Positions 17,361 through 26,165 are shown, counted from the first letter of the stretch. The stretch is 64,000 nt of DNA from Eisenbergiella porci (GCF_009696275.1 NZ_VUMI01000012.1:61413-125412); one strand, 5' to 3'. A program made the numbers and translations. Notes: generated from the letters alone by a model not told the origin.

Positions 17361-18905
17361 ATGGCGGAAAAAGAGAAGCTGAGACAGGAGTTCCTGGACG
17401 AACTGCAGAATAAGCTGGTAAGGGCATCGTGTACGGATGAAATTTATGCTCTTCTGGCAGAGGCTGCCGCCTGGCTGACGGCAAGTGAAGGGCTGTCTTT
17501 TTTTATACGCCGCGAAGACTGCTTTGAGCAGGTATGCCGTCTGGGGAAATTCCCGGAAATGGAAGGTGTAACACAGGCAGCACTCTTTGGAGGGGAGCAT
17601 CCTGTTTCCTTTGAGACTGTTATGATTGGAAAGGTATGTCTGCAGGAGAAGGAAGACGGGGTTTTTATGATTTTCCGTCCAAAGCCGGAGCTTATGACGG
17701 CGCAAAACAGGGAGTGCCTGCAGTTAATCTGCGGTATGGGAGCGCTGGTGCAAAAAGAGCTTTGGATTCGCGGAAAGGCGCACAGGGATGCGATGACGGA
17801 TGAAATAACCGGCGCGCTGAACCGCAGCTGCCTTTTACAGCGGCTGCAGGAGGATATGGGTACCAAAATCGGAAACGCCGCGCTCATTGATATTAATGTG
17901 GACGGTTTCAAGCTGTATAACGAAATGTACGGATATATGAACAGCGATGCGCTTCTGAAATTCGTGGCGGATGCAATTCGCAGGGAAAAGACTGGGCAGG
18001 GAGAAATTTACCGTTTTGGAGCGGATGAGTTCCTTTTGCTTGAGCCGGATATGACGGAGGAGCAGGCGTTTGATACGGCAGAGCGGATTCGCAGGCGGAT
18101 CAGGGACAGCAGCCGGGAAAAGAAAGATCTGCTCCATCAGTTGACGGTAAGCTGTGGAATCGTAATTTATCCGGAATATGTGGAGGATAAGGAGGAGCTT
18201 CTGGGCTGCTGTGTCCGCGCTGCTTATTATGCGAAAACGAGGGGAAAGGATCAGACCGCCCTGTGGCGAAAAGAGGACCGTCCCAGGGAACGTTCCGGCT
18301 ATTACCGGACTTCCTTTGAGCGGATTGCCCCTACTATTTATGCGCTGATGGCTGCGGTTGATGCAAAGGATCAGATTACCTTCCGCCATTCCCTCAAGGT
18401 TTCGGAGTACGCCACCCTTCTTGCCCAGGCGCTTGAACTGAAGGAGGAAGAGGTGGAAATCATCCGGGAAGCAGGCTTGCTTCATGATATTGGAAAAATT
18501 GGAATCCCGGAAAGCATTCTGAAAAAACAGGGCAGGCTGACGGAAGCGGAATACATGGTAATGAAGGAACATGTGGAAAATGCGGTGGAGATGATACGAT
18601 ATCTGCCGGATATGAACTATGTGCTTCCGACGGTGGTGGGGCATCATGAAAGATACGACGGAAAAGGTTATCCGGCCGGACTGGCGGGTGAAGCGATTCC
18701 CCTGGGAGCCCGCTGCCTTGCATTGGCCGACAGTTTTGATACGATGACGGCAAGACGGCCTTATAAAGAACCGATGCAGATTTCCTATGCGGTAAAGGAA
18801 CTGGAAAAAGGGAAAAATACCCAGTTTGATCCGTATCTGACAGATGTGTTCCTGCGATTGATTGAAGAAGGAGAGATTCAGGTATGGGGCCGTGGGGATG
18901 ACTGA
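17361..18905 (+). CDS. GGDEF-like/HD-GYP cyclic-di-GMP phosphodiesterase candidate
   Basis: The 514-residue cytosolic protein has three parts. Residues 1-135 look like a GAF-type sensor. Residues 140-300 form a GGDEF-like domain whose signature is GADEF (220-224), so the second Gly is replaced. Residues 320-510 form an HD-GYP domain with LLHDIGKIGIPESIL (HD at 375-376) and GHHERYDGKGYPAGL (HHE at 428-430). The HD-GYP motifs are intact, so hydrolysis of cyclic di-GMP is likely. The altered GGDEF part may sense GTP, as in known hybrid proteins. The ATG at 17361 follows AAGGAG by 7 bases. Confidence 0.88.
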   Translation: MAEKEKLRQEFLDELQNKLVRASCTDEIYALLAEAAAWLTASEGLSFFIRREDCFEQVCRLGKFPEMEGVTQAALFGGEHPVSFETVMIGKVCLQEKEDGVFMIFRPKPELMTAQNRECLQLICGMGALVQKELWIRGKAHRDAMTDEITGALNRSCLLQRLQEDMGTKIGNAALIDINVDGFKLYNEMYGYMNSDALLKFVADAIRREKTGQGEIYRFGADEFLLLEPDMTEEQAFDTAERIRRRIRDSSREKKDLLHQLTVSCGIVIYPEYVEDKEELLGCCVRAAYYAKTRGKDQTALWRKEDRPRERSGYYRTSFERIAPTIYALMAAVDAKDQITFRHSLKVSEYATLLAQALELKEEEVEIIREAGLLHDIGKIGIPESILKKQGRLTEAEYMVMKEHVENAVEMIRYLPDMNYVLPTVVGHHERYDGKGYPAGLAGEAIPLGARCLALADSFDTMTARRPYKEPMQISYAVKELEKGKNTQFDPYLTDVFLRLIEEGEIQVWGRGDD

Positions 18906-18920
18906 AGGCCGGCGGGAATA

Positions 18921-20105
18921 TTAATCAGAATATATGGTGGTGCTGTTGATAAATATTTCATAATCATCATAGCTTAAATCATTATAATTTACGTCATATG
19001 GAGACGAAAACTCCACAGTTGCTGATTTTCCCATATCCGAGATGAATTCATAGGCGCTGCCGATTGCGGCGCCGTCTTTAAAATAAACGCACATCAGTTC
19101 CACGGAGTCAAAGGTTTTTCCGGTGGGATTCTTGATGGAAGCGATCACGCCGCCCTGAAGCCCCTGATTTGATTTTATCTGAAAATCCTTCCCGTAGTTC
19201 GGCGTATAATATTGGGGATCGGTTTTTCTTGCAATCGTATCCACCTCATAGCGGCTGTAGGGGATATCATTGTAATCTTTATCATAGGGAAGCGTTACCT
19301 CTACGGCAGCTTTCCCTCCTGCCGGACAGCTCCAGATATAATTGTTCCGCAGGAAAAGCAGGTTATCATTTTCATCATAATAAGTAACGGTAATTTCCAG
19401 CTGTATGTCCTGCGTATTTTTGTTTTCATAAATCAGTATCAGGTTCCGGGAGGCGGCATAGTCCTGCTGGACGATATTTTCCATCAATTCGCTGCTGGCA
19501 GCTTTTTCCTCAGCTGTGGGCAGATACCTGTCCGCATCCTTAATCCCGCGGACAGAGGCGTCTTTATCCATAGCCATTACATAATAAAAGAGGAAGGTAA
19601 GCAGGATGGAAAGTACAGCCACAATCATCCCTGCAACAGGAAGCCCTTTTTTCTTATTGTTTTGGATGAGAGCGATGATGCCCAGGATGACCGCCAGTAC
19701 ATCCAGCGCGATTCCTACAAAAAATATGCCGCTGAGAAAGCCGAGGATAGCCAGCACAAGGCAGGCGATGGCCAGCCCGCTGTTTTTCCGGGAATCGTAT
19801 ACGTCTCCTGAGGCCTGGCCATAAGGCATGTTGGGCTGCCCTGCGCCCTGGTAGGGCGGGGGAAAGCCATAGCCGCCTGCTCCTGCTGCGCCCTGGCCGG
19901 TATAATAGGGGCCGGAGGCCTGGGAATTGTAATATTGGGGCGGCACGTCTGAACCTGCTCCTGGCTGTCTATTGGGATTCTGCCAGGGCTGTCCGTTCAG
20001 ATTTACTTCCGGCTGCCCGGGGCCGTTTTGGCCGCCATAAGGATAACCGCCGTTATTTCCATTTTCAAAAGGGCCGAAACCCTGGTTATTTTCATTGTTA
20101 TACAT
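18921..20105 (-). CDS. DUF4190-like membrane protein with a disordered N-terminus
   Basis: The 394-residue protein starts with about 100 residues rich in Gly, Asn, Gln, Pro and Tyr and probably disordered. A DUF4190-type pair of membrane helices follows (about 110-135 and 143-178, with AIACLVLAILGFLSGIFFVG). The C-terminal 190 residues are predicted outside the cell. They hold two similar strand-rich units, marked by VEVTLPYDKDYNDIPYSRYE and VEFSSPYDVNYNDLSYDDYE, so an internal duplication is likely. GAGGAAAT precedes the ATG at 20105. Function is unknown. It converges with the HD-GYP gene. Confidence 0.7.
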   Translation of the reverse strand: MYNNENNQGFGPFENGNNGGYPYGGQNGPGQPEVNLNGQPWQNPNRQPGAGSDVPPQYYNSQASGPYYTGQGAAGAGGYGFPPPYQGAGQPNMPYGQASGDVYDSRKNSGLAIACLVLAILGFLSGIFFVGIALDVLAVILGIIALIQNNKKKGLPVAGMIVAVLSILLTFLFYYVMAMDKDASVRGIKDADRYLPTAEEKAASSELMENIVQQDYAASRNLILIYENKNTQDIQLEITVTYYDENDNLLFLRNNYIWSCPAGGKAAVEVTLPYDKDYNDIPYSRYEVDTIARKTDPQYYTPNYGKDFQIKSNQGLQGGVIASIKNPTGKTFDSVELMCVYFKDGAAIGSAYEFISDMGKSATVEFSSPYDVNYNDLSYDDYEIFINSTTIYSD

Positions 20106-20281
20106 ATGTATTTCCTCATTTTTATACAGAATCTGTTACTAATTATAAAGCAAATGCCGTTTTTTGGGAATAGGGGAAACAATTTAAAGAAAACTTCATT
20201 TTTTATTAAATATTAACTCCAATAGATCTGCTATACTTTTATACATAATTCAGAAAAAATGTCAACAAAGGATGAACAGTC

Positions 20282-21232
20282 ATGGCGAATCGAGGGGGAC
20301 AGACCGAAAGACGGAACAGACATTATGGAGACAGTGTGGGTAATACGGCTGTCAGGAATCTCCAGTTTATTGACATATCCAATATGGAAGAAGAACCGGA
20401 ATACAGAGCGTCACGTAAGGCGTCAGGTGCGCGCAGGCGCGTCGGAGAAGAAGATATGCCGTACAGACGAAAAGTGGAAGAATATCCGTCAGACAGGCGT
20501 ATAAAAAGAGAGAACCAGGGGCGCAGGCAGGCAAGTGCGGCGGCCATAGCGCGTAGGAGAAGACGGAAACGGCAGCGGTTACTGGCCGGAGCATTTCTTG
20601 TGGTCGGCGTTATTGTTGTGGGAGGATTGCTGGGAACGCTTCTGTGGAAAGTGGTGGGCTGCTTTCGGGATGCGGACGTGCTTTCCGGGAACACCAGGGA
20701 AGAACGGGAGCTGATCCGGGAAAATGATACGAAAAAACCGCTGATTAAAGAAGAATTTCTCACAGTGAATCCTTATTCCCGGCCGGCGGAGCCGCTCACT
20801 GAGGTGAGGAATATTTTTGTCCACTATACGGCCAATAAGGACACCTCGGCGGAACAGAACAGAAGCTATTTTGAAAACCTGGGGATTACAGGGGAGCGTT
20901 CGGCCAGCGCGCATTTTGTGATCGGCTATGAGGGCGAGATTATCCAGTGCCTGCCCCTGGATGAAATCGCCTATGCGGTAAAGACAAGAAACTATGATTC
21001 CATATCCATCGAATGCTGTTTTGTGGACGAGAACGGGAAATTTACGGACGCCACCTACCAGTCTCTGCTGCAGCTGACGGCGTGGCTGCTGCGTGAATAT
21101 AAGCTTACGCCGAACGATGTGCTCCGTCACTATGATGTGGGCGGGAAAAAATGTCCGCTGTATTTTGTGGAGCATGAGGACAGCTGGGAACAGTTCAGGC
21201 AGGATTTGACAGATTACATTATGGAGGAGTAG
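20282..21232 (+). CDS. Membrane-anchored N-acetylmuramoyl-L-alanine amidase (Amidase_2/PGRP fold)
   Basis: The 316-residue protein has a highly basic cytosolic region of about 95 residues, one membrane helix (about 100-122) and an extracellular Amidase_2 domain. Zinc ligands are visible as His in IFVHYTANKD, His in SASAHFVIG, and Cys in RHYDVGGKKCP. The substrate loop GEIIQCLPLDEIAYAV is also typical. Such enzymes cut the bond between muramic acid and L-Ala in peptidoglycan. The frame starts at 20282 behind AAAGGATGA; TATACT at 20232-20237 is a possible -10. The long Arg/Lys-rich cytosolic tail is unusual. Confidence 0.85.
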   Translation: MANRGGQTERRNRHYGDSVGNTAVRNLQFIDISNMEEEPEYRASRKASGARRRVGEEDMPYRRKVEEYPSDRRIKRENQGRRQASAAAIARRRRRKRQRLLAGAFLVVGVIVVGGLLGTLLWKVVGCFRDADVLSGNTREERELIRENDTKKPLIKEEFLTVNPYSRPAEPLTEVRNIFVHYTANKDTSAEQNRSYFENLGITGERSASAHFVIGYEGEIIQCLPLDEIAYAVKTRNYDSISIECCFVDENGKFTDATYQSLLQLTAWLLREYKLTPNDVLRHYDVGGKKCPLYFVEHEDSWEQFRQDLTDYIMEE

Positions 21233-21272
21233 AATATAGCGGTAAAACAAAAATATTTACCGGAGGATTATT

Positions 21273-21524
21273 ATGCTCGCATACAAATTTGATACACAGC
21301 TTTTAATTGAAGGAGAGGATCTGTCAGAGGACGCCGTTACGGAGTACATCACTGAAAATATCGAGGGTGACTGCCTGCTCGCCGTTGGGGATGAGGAACT
21401 GATTAAGATTCATTTTCATACCAATACACCCTGGAAGGTTCTGGAATATTGCGCTTCCTTAGGCGATATCCATGATGTGGTGGTGGAAAATATGGAGCGT
21501 CAGGCTAATGGGCTTCAGGGATAA
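21273..21524 (+). CDS. Stand-alone FakA/DhaL C-terminal-like domain protein
   Basis: The 83-residue protein resembles only the last domain of FakA-type fatty acid kinase subunits (the DAK phosphatase-like region). It has YKFDTQLLIEG, GDCLLAVGDEELIKIHFHTN and TPWKVLEYCASLGDIHDV. In FakA this region reads in nearly the same way and contacts the DegV-like lipid-binding partner. No kinase domain is encoded here, so the protein cannot be a kinase alone. Similar short proteins are, as far as I recall, annotated in other Lachnospiraceae as 'kinase to dihydroxyacetone kinase'. CCGGAGGA precedes the ATG. Confidence 0.7.
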   Translation: MLAYKFDTQLLIEGEDLSEDAVTEYITENIEGDCLLAVGDEELIKIHFHTNTPWKVLEYCASLGDIHDVVVENMERQANGLQG

Positions 21525-21542
21525 TACAGTTTTTCTCAGTGA

Positions 21543-21579
21543 CCTCTGTTTATGGCAGCTTCCGTAAACAGGGGTTTTT
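21543..21579 (+). terminator. Rho-independent terminator
   Basis: CCTCTGTTTATGG (21543-21555) pairs with CCGTAAACAGGGG (21562-21574), followed by TTTTTG. Confidence 0.85.
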
Positions 21580-21664
21580 GTTTCCCGGGTGGGAAGGAAG
21601 GGCTTTGATGTAAAAGGACGGCCGTACAGGCAGGGCATGATTCAGCCAAAAAAGGGGGATGGAC

Positions 21665-23560
21665 ATGAGCGACAGGAAATACAAAAGAAGACGTGGAAAA
21701 CGGAGGACGAAGGATACGCTGCTGATGGTCCTGCCGGTTATTTTGGCGGTGCTGGCAGTTGCCGCTGCGGTTTTTCTGATTCTGAAATTTACCACAGGCG
21801 GGAAAAAGCAGGAGACAGGGACGTTCACGGAAAGCGTTACAGAAGGTGAGAGGGAACCGGAGAGCACGGCGCCCGCGGAAAGCATTCCGGAAAGTGGCCC
21901 GGACGGCACGGAAGAAATGCAGGAAACAGTGCAGGAAACGGCTTTCGGACAGGCGGAAGATATGGGCCGGGAACCGGCTGCACAGCCTGCCGTAGCGGCC
22001 GAGGTGGGAAGCATGGAGGATAAGGAGGACCCTCAGAAGTCTTCGAATGCTTCCGGACAGGGGAACGGAGCGGCAGTAAGCATCAATATGGATACCATGT
22101 CCGCAGCCGCAGGAGAAACCGCGGAGGCAACGCTTGGGGTTGACGTTTCCAAATACCAGGGCGGCAATATCAACTGGACGAAGGTGAAGGAGGCGGGAAT
22201 CGATTTTGTAATGGTGCGCGTGGGCTATCGTACGAAGGCCACGGGGATTATTTATGAGGATCCCACGGCCCGCTATAATATGCAGGAGGCCCAGAAAAAC
22301 GGCATTAAAGTGGGCGCATATTTCTTTTCTTCAGCCATTACGGAACAGGAAGCCAGGGAAGAGGCTTCCTGGGTGGTGAATTTTATTGCAAAATATAAAA
22401 TCACCTATCCGGTGGCTTATAACTGTGAGGATTTTTCATCGCCGGACAGCAGGCAGTACGGCCTGGACAAGTCGGTGCGCACGGGTATCGCGGCCGCCTT
22501 CCTTGATACGGTGCAGGCTTCGGGATATACGCCCATGTTTTACGCCTCCAGAAATGAAATGGAAGGCAGTAAGGAATGGGATATGAATGCATTGGAAAAC
22601 AAATATAAAATATGGGTGTCCCAGTATCCTGAGAAACCTTTTCCGGAAACGCCGGCTTCCGCATATTCGGGTACGCATGCCATGTGGCAGTATACCAGCC
22701 AGGGCCAGGTGGCGGGCATCAGCAAAAAGGTGGATGTGAATGTGGCGTATTTTGGCTACAGCAGGGAGGCGGAAGCGAAGGATCCCACGCCGGCGCAGGA
22801 AGTAGGGGCCAATCCTGAGGTGGGTATTAATTTCACGGAAGTAAACGAGATGGTAACGGCCAAGATAGAGACCAACCTTCGCACTGCGCCCACTACGGCG
22901 GAAGGCTCACAGGTGGTGGCCAGGCTGGTTAACGGACAGACGGCGACACGTACCGGCGTAGGCAGCAACGGCTGGTCACGTCTGGAATACAATGGGCAGA
23001 AGGTATATGCGGTAAGCAGCTTCCTTACGGTGGATTTGGGCTATCAGGCGCCTTCTGAAGCGCAGGCGCCCGTACAGACCGGGCCGGCCTACGAACCTGT
23101 GAATGAAACCGTGACAGCCAAGGATACCACCAATCTGCGTACAGCACCCGGTACGGACAATCCAGATACCATTGCGGCAACCATCCATTACGGCGATACG
23201 GTAACACGGGTGGGCATCGGCAGCAACGGCTGGTCGCAGATCAGCTATAACGGACAGATTCTCTATGCGGTAAGCAGCTATCTGACCACGGATTTAAACT
23301 ACAAATCAAACAGTACCCCTACCCCGGAGAATCCGGAGGCGGGAATTACCTTTACCCCGGTAAATGATGTGGTTACTGCGAAGAGTGAAACCAATCTGCG
23401 CTCGGTGCCAAGCACCGACAGCCCGGATACGATAGTGGGCGTGCTTCATAACGGAGAGGCGGCGGCCCGCACCGGTATCGGCAGCAACGGCTGGTCCAGG
23501 CTGACCGTAGGCGGACAGACCGTTTATGCCGTCACCAATTACCTGACTGCGGCACAGTAG
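21665..23560 (+). CDS. GH25 lysozyme with three SH3 repeats, membrane anchored
   Basis: The 631-residue protein has a basic N-terminus, one membrane helix (about 19-41), an acidic low-complexity linker, a GH25 muramidase domain (about 155-365) and three bacterial SH3 repeats (about 390-455, 475-545 and 560-630) sharing TNLRTAP and GSNGWS. The first catalytic Asp is present (GVDVSKYQGG, Asp160). The usual DxE pair reads Asn253-Cys-Glu255 (YNCED), so one acidic residue is replaced. It should act on the cell wall from outside. The ATG at 21665 is preferred to 21659, because GGGGG directly abuts the earlier ATG. Confidence 0.88.
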   Translation: MSDRKYKRRRGKRRTKDTLLMVLPVILAVLAVAAAVFLILKFTTGGKKQETGTFTESVTEGEREPESTAPAESIPESGPDGTEEMQETVQETAFGQAEDMGREPAAQPAVAAEVGSMEDKEDPQKSSNASGQGNGAAVSINMDTMSAAAGETAEATLGVDVSKYQGGNINWTKVKEAGIDFVMVRVGYRTKATGIIYEDPTARYNMQEAQKNGIKVGAYFFSSAITEQEAREEASWVVNFIAKYKITYPVAYNCEDFSSPDSRQYGLDKSVRTGIAAAFLDTVQASGYTPMFYASRNEMEGSKEWDMNALENKYKIWVSQYPEKPFPETPASAYSGTHAMWQYTSQGQVAGISKKVDVNVAYFGYSREAEAKDPTPAQEVGANPEVGINFTEVNEMVTAKIETNLRTAPTTAEGSQVVARLVNGQTATRTGVGSNGWSRLEYNGQKVYAVSSFLTVDLGYQAPSEAQAPVQTGPAYEPVNETVTAKDTTNLRTAPGTDNPDTIAATIHYGDTVTRVGIGSNGWSQISYNGQILYAVSSYLTTDLNYKSNSTPTPENPEAGITFTPVNDVVTAKSETNLRSVPSTDSPDTIVGVLHNGEAAARTGIGSNGWSRLTVGGQTVYAVTNYLTAAQ

Positions 23561-23579
23561 CATGGAAAAGCTTTTCCTG

Positions 23580-23608
23580 TGGAAATCCCCTGCAGGTTGT
23601 GATAGAAT
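23580..23608 (+). promoter_or_regulatory. Likely promoter of the AEC transporter gene
   Basis: An extended -10, TGATAGAAT (TAGAAT at 23603-23608), has TGGAAA 17 bases upstream. The -35 match is weak, but the extended -10 is good. Confidence 0.5.
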
Positions 23609-23632
23609 GGACGGCATGGGGGGATTAAGGAA

Positions 23633-24547
23633 ATGGACACCTTTGTTGTTTTGCAGCAGATGCTGATACTTCTTGCAATGATGGCCATCGGCTATTACAG
23701 CTATAGAAAAGAATGGATTGACAGAAATGCCTATGGCAAGCTGTCGAAAATTGTGGTAAATATACTGAATCCGCTGATTATCATCAATGGAGTGCTGGGA
23801 AGAAGCGGCGGGGAGAACGAAGAAAAGGTTTTTATAAACCTGCTGCTTATCCTCCTGTATTTTATCATCCTGATTGCGGTCAGCTTTCTGGTGGTACGCC
23901 TGCTGCGCGTGAAGCCCTCCCAGAACCATCTGTACCGTATGATGACCGTTTTTTCCAATGTGGGATTTATGGCAATTCCTCTTGTTTCCAGTGTTTATGG
24001 CGAGGAATGTGTTTTTTATGTATCTTTTTATATCCTGATTTATAATATTTTGCTTTATACGTATGGGATCCATCTGATTTCGGGCGGGAAAAAGGAAAAG
24101 ACCGATTTAAAAAAGCTGTTGAATCCCGGCGTGGCCGCCTGCCTGGTATCCGTTGTGGTTTTTGCGGGGAACATACCGGCGGCGGAGAGCGTGAAAAGCT
24201 TCACAGGCTACATGGGCAATGCGGCCATTCCCATGTCCATGATGCTGATTGGGGCGTCTATCGCCCAGGCAAACCTGAAGGAGCTTCTGGGAGAGGCGAA
24301 AATATATGCTTTTCTGGCAATCAAGCTGCTTATTATTCCCATGACGGCGGCGCTGGTCATCAGGAATTTTGCGCTGCCTGCGGAGCTGGCGGGAATTTTC
24401 GTGTTCATGCTTGGAATGCCGGTGGGCAGCATCGTGGTTCCGCTGGCGGCGGAATACGGGGCGGATGAAACCTGCTGTACCAGGGGAACGGTGCTGAGTA
24501 CGCTTTTCAGTATCGTTACAATACCGCTGGTATCGCTGTTTCTGTAG
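23633..24547 (+). CDS. AEC family transporter (auxin efflux carrier-like)
   Basis: The 304-residue membrane protein has about ten hydrophobic segments in two five-helix halves. The features fit the AEC family: an N-terminal half ending near VFSNVGFMAIPLVSSVYG, and a C-terminal half with NAAIPMSMMLIGASIAQANL and FMLGMPVGSIVVPLAAEYG. Members export or import small organic acids such as malate or malonate. The substrate here is not predictable. AAGGAAATG with GGGGGGA upstream serves as the ribosome-binding region. No other transport partner is encoded nearby. Confidence 0.88.
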   Translation: MDTFVVLQQMLILLAMMAIGYYSYRKEWIDRNAYGKLSKIVVNILNPLIIINGVLGRSGGENEEKVFINLLLILLYFIILIAVSFLVVRLLRVKPSQNHLYRMMTVFSNVGFMAIPLVSSVYGEECVFYVSFYILIYNILLYTYGIHLISGGKKEKTDLKKLLNPGVAACLVSVVVFAGNIPAAESVKSFTGYMGNAAIPMSMMLIGASIAQANLKELLGEAKIYAFLAIKLLIIPMTAALVIRNFALPAELAGIFVFMLGMPVGSIVVPLAAEYGADETCCTRGTVLSTLFSIVTIPLVSLFL

Positions 24548-24610
24548 TGTATTTGACAGCTGCGGGCCTGGTTTGCAGGCCTGCGGCCGGGAAAAAGGAG
24601 GAGGTGCCTT

Positions 24611-24988
24611 ATGAAATGGATACCCGGAGCGGGCAGGGCTGAAGACAAGCAGCTGGAGGCGGACTATGAGAAAAGCACGGTTCAGGGGAAATTCCGCCTG
24701 GGAGAGACTTATCTGTTTCGGAAAAAGGCTTTGGGCGTCTGGTATCTGGCGTGGCGGGAAATCTTATGGGCCTACAGGCAGGTAGAGGATGTGCAGAGCA
24801 GGCTTTGCTGCGGCACCACCAATTATGAGGTGGAGCATCTGATCCTTGTGACAGAGGGCGGCAGACGGACGGACATCCGCCTGGAAGAAAAACAGGATGT
24901 CGAGACGGTTCTTGCCTGGCTTGCCCGCAGGAACCCGGCTGCGGATATCGGGTTTTCTCCTGAGAAAAAGGAAAAATATAAGAATTGA
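24611..24988 (+). CDS. Uncharacterised small cytosolic protein
   Basis: The 125-residue protein matches no family I can name. It is soluble, with a strand-rich middle (GETYLFRKKALGVWYLAWRE), a CCGTTNYEVEHLILVTEGGR hairpin and a C-terminal helix, DVETVLAWLARRNP. This resembles the PH-like folds of small cytosolic proteins of unknown function. AAAAAGGAGGAGG before the ATG is a very strong ribosome-binding site. It lies 63 bases after the transporter gene and ends at a strong terminator, so the two may be co-transcribed. Confidence 0.6.
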   Translation: MKWIPGAGRAEDKQLEADYEKSTVQGKFRLGETYLFRKKALGVWYLAWREILWAYRQVEDVQSRLCCGTTNYEVEHLILVTEGGRRTDIRLEEKQDVETVLAWLARRNPAADIGFSPEKKEKYKN

Positions 24989-25040
24989 AAAAAATACTGT
25001 GAAGCTCTACCGTATTTCAGGAGCTTCACAGTATTTTTTT
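24989..25040. terminator. Bidirectional terminator
   Basis: AAAATACTGTGAAGCTC pairs with GAGCTTCACAGTATTTT around a 12-13 base loop. T runs follow in both orientations. It can end the upstream plus-strand gene and, in reverse, the minus-strand amidase. Confidence 0.85.
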
Positions 25041-25148
25041 TCTGTGGCAGCGAGTCGGGCGGTTACGCGGGGCATCCTGCCGGCTGTTGCAGCGAGGGTC
25101 TGATAACCGACAGACCGTTGCGGGGAATTGGACTTTGGGAAAGGAAGG

Positions 25149-25694
25149 CTACCAGCTCCAGAGTGTTCCTGCGATGCCGTCGGCAATCGCTCTGGCTATG
25201 GCGTCAAATTCCCGATCGAAAAGCTCGTTGTCCTTTTCGTTATTTATGAACCCGACCTCCACCAGGACAGCGGGAATATTGCTCTGGCGCAGGACGACCA
25301 GATTGGGACGTTCGTTCACGCCCAGGTTTTTGAAGCCGACCTGCTCAAGCTGGCGGTTTATGTTGGTTGCGATGGTCCCGGCAGGAAGCCATGCATTGTA
25401 TACCAGGCTTTCCACACCGCTGTACTGGTTCGGATAAGGGCTGGAATTACGGTGTATGGAGATAAATACATTGGCGCCGGAGTCATTTCCCAGTGCTGCC
25501 TTCTGATAGGGAGACTGATAGATATCTTCCGTTCTGGCATAAATGACCCGGAAGCCGTAGCTTTCCAGGATTTTTCCCACGGCAAGGGTAAGGTTCAGCG
25601 TATCGTCCTTTTCCTGCCGTCCGTTGAATGTAGCTCCGGGATCAGAACCGCCGTGTCCTGCATCCAGAAATATGGTATAAGTAAATTCGGCCAT
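25149..25694 (-). CDS. N-acetylmuramoyl-L-alanine amidase (Amidase_3) without signal peptide
   Basis: The 181-residue protein is a minimal Amidase_3 zinc enzyme. Zinc ligands are in FLDAGHGGSDPGA (His), the Glu of GRQEKDD and the His of FISIHRNSS, and the catalytic Glu is in LVEVGFINN. It starts MAEFTYTIF with no signal peptide, anchor or wall-binding repeats. It could therefore be released by lysis or act in the mother cell during sporulation, as some CwlC-like amidases do. AGGTGA precedes the ATG at 25694. It converges with the preceding plus-strand gene. Confidence 0.88.
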   Translation of the reverse strand: MAEFTYTIFLDAGHGGSDPGATFNGRQEKDDTLNLTLAVGKILESYGFRVIYARTEDIYQSPYQKAALGNDSGANVFISIHRNSSPYPNQYSGVESLVYNAWLPAGTIATNINRQLEQVGFKNLGVNERPNLVVLRQSNIPAVLVEVGFINNEKDNELFDREFDAIARAIADGIAGTLWSW

Positions 25695-25798
25695 ATAAAA
25701 TCACCTGTATTTTCTTGCTATTATTCTATGGCGCGCCCGTGTATCGGTGCGTATAAATTCGAGTAAAAAATCATCAGTAAAAAAGCATAAAATTATGG

Positions 25799-25827
25799 TT
25801 GCATTTCATAACGGTTTCGTGTAATAT
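25799..25827 (+). promoter_or_regulatory. Promoter of a long leader transcript
   Basis: TTGCAT (25799-25804), 17 bases, TAATAT (25822-25827). These are the same hexamers and spacing as the groES promoter. Transcription would begin near 25834, leaving about 330 bases before the next start codon. Confidence 0.6.
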
Positions 25828-25833
25828 ATTTTT

Positions 25834-26165
25834 ACACCATTCCGGTGTTATTCTCATTTGGCACTATCGTGCGCGGCATCGGGCCGTTATGCACGGCAGC
25901 GCAGTCTGTTTTTCAGGGAGCATCCGCAGGAAAGCGGCAGACGGCTCCGCTCAATTATTCCCATTTTATTATCTGTTACAGTAGACATTCTGCCGGATTA
26001 CCGCGCATGGATTGCGAATCCGCGCTGCGGCAGAGTTGCAGGAGAGCCCGTTTGTCTTCCTGAAAGGGGGGAATACGACAACCGAAGAAAACGGGGTGAA
26101 AAGGGCGTGTGCAGCAGCCCGACATTAGTCGTATGCCCGCAGAAAGGGGCAGATAGGAGAAGAGT
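25834..26165 (+). promoter_or_regulatory. Long structured 5' leader, class unknown
   Basis: Between the promoter and the ATG at 26166 there is no credible gene. The stretch is GC-rich and full of short inverted repeats: ACACC/GGTGT (25834-25848), GCACTATCGTGC, GCGCATGG with CCGCGC, and GCGGCAGA/CTCCGC. It does not match a riboswitch I recognise. GATAGGAGAAGAG before the ATG is the ribosome-binding site. An RNA regulatory element or a decayed gene are both possible. Confidence 0.4.

Noticed and set aside
25834..26165. Cyclic-di-GMP or cyclic-di-AMP riboswitch
   Set aside because: The expected conserved cores of GEMM and ydaO elements are not found; only generic hairpins are seen.
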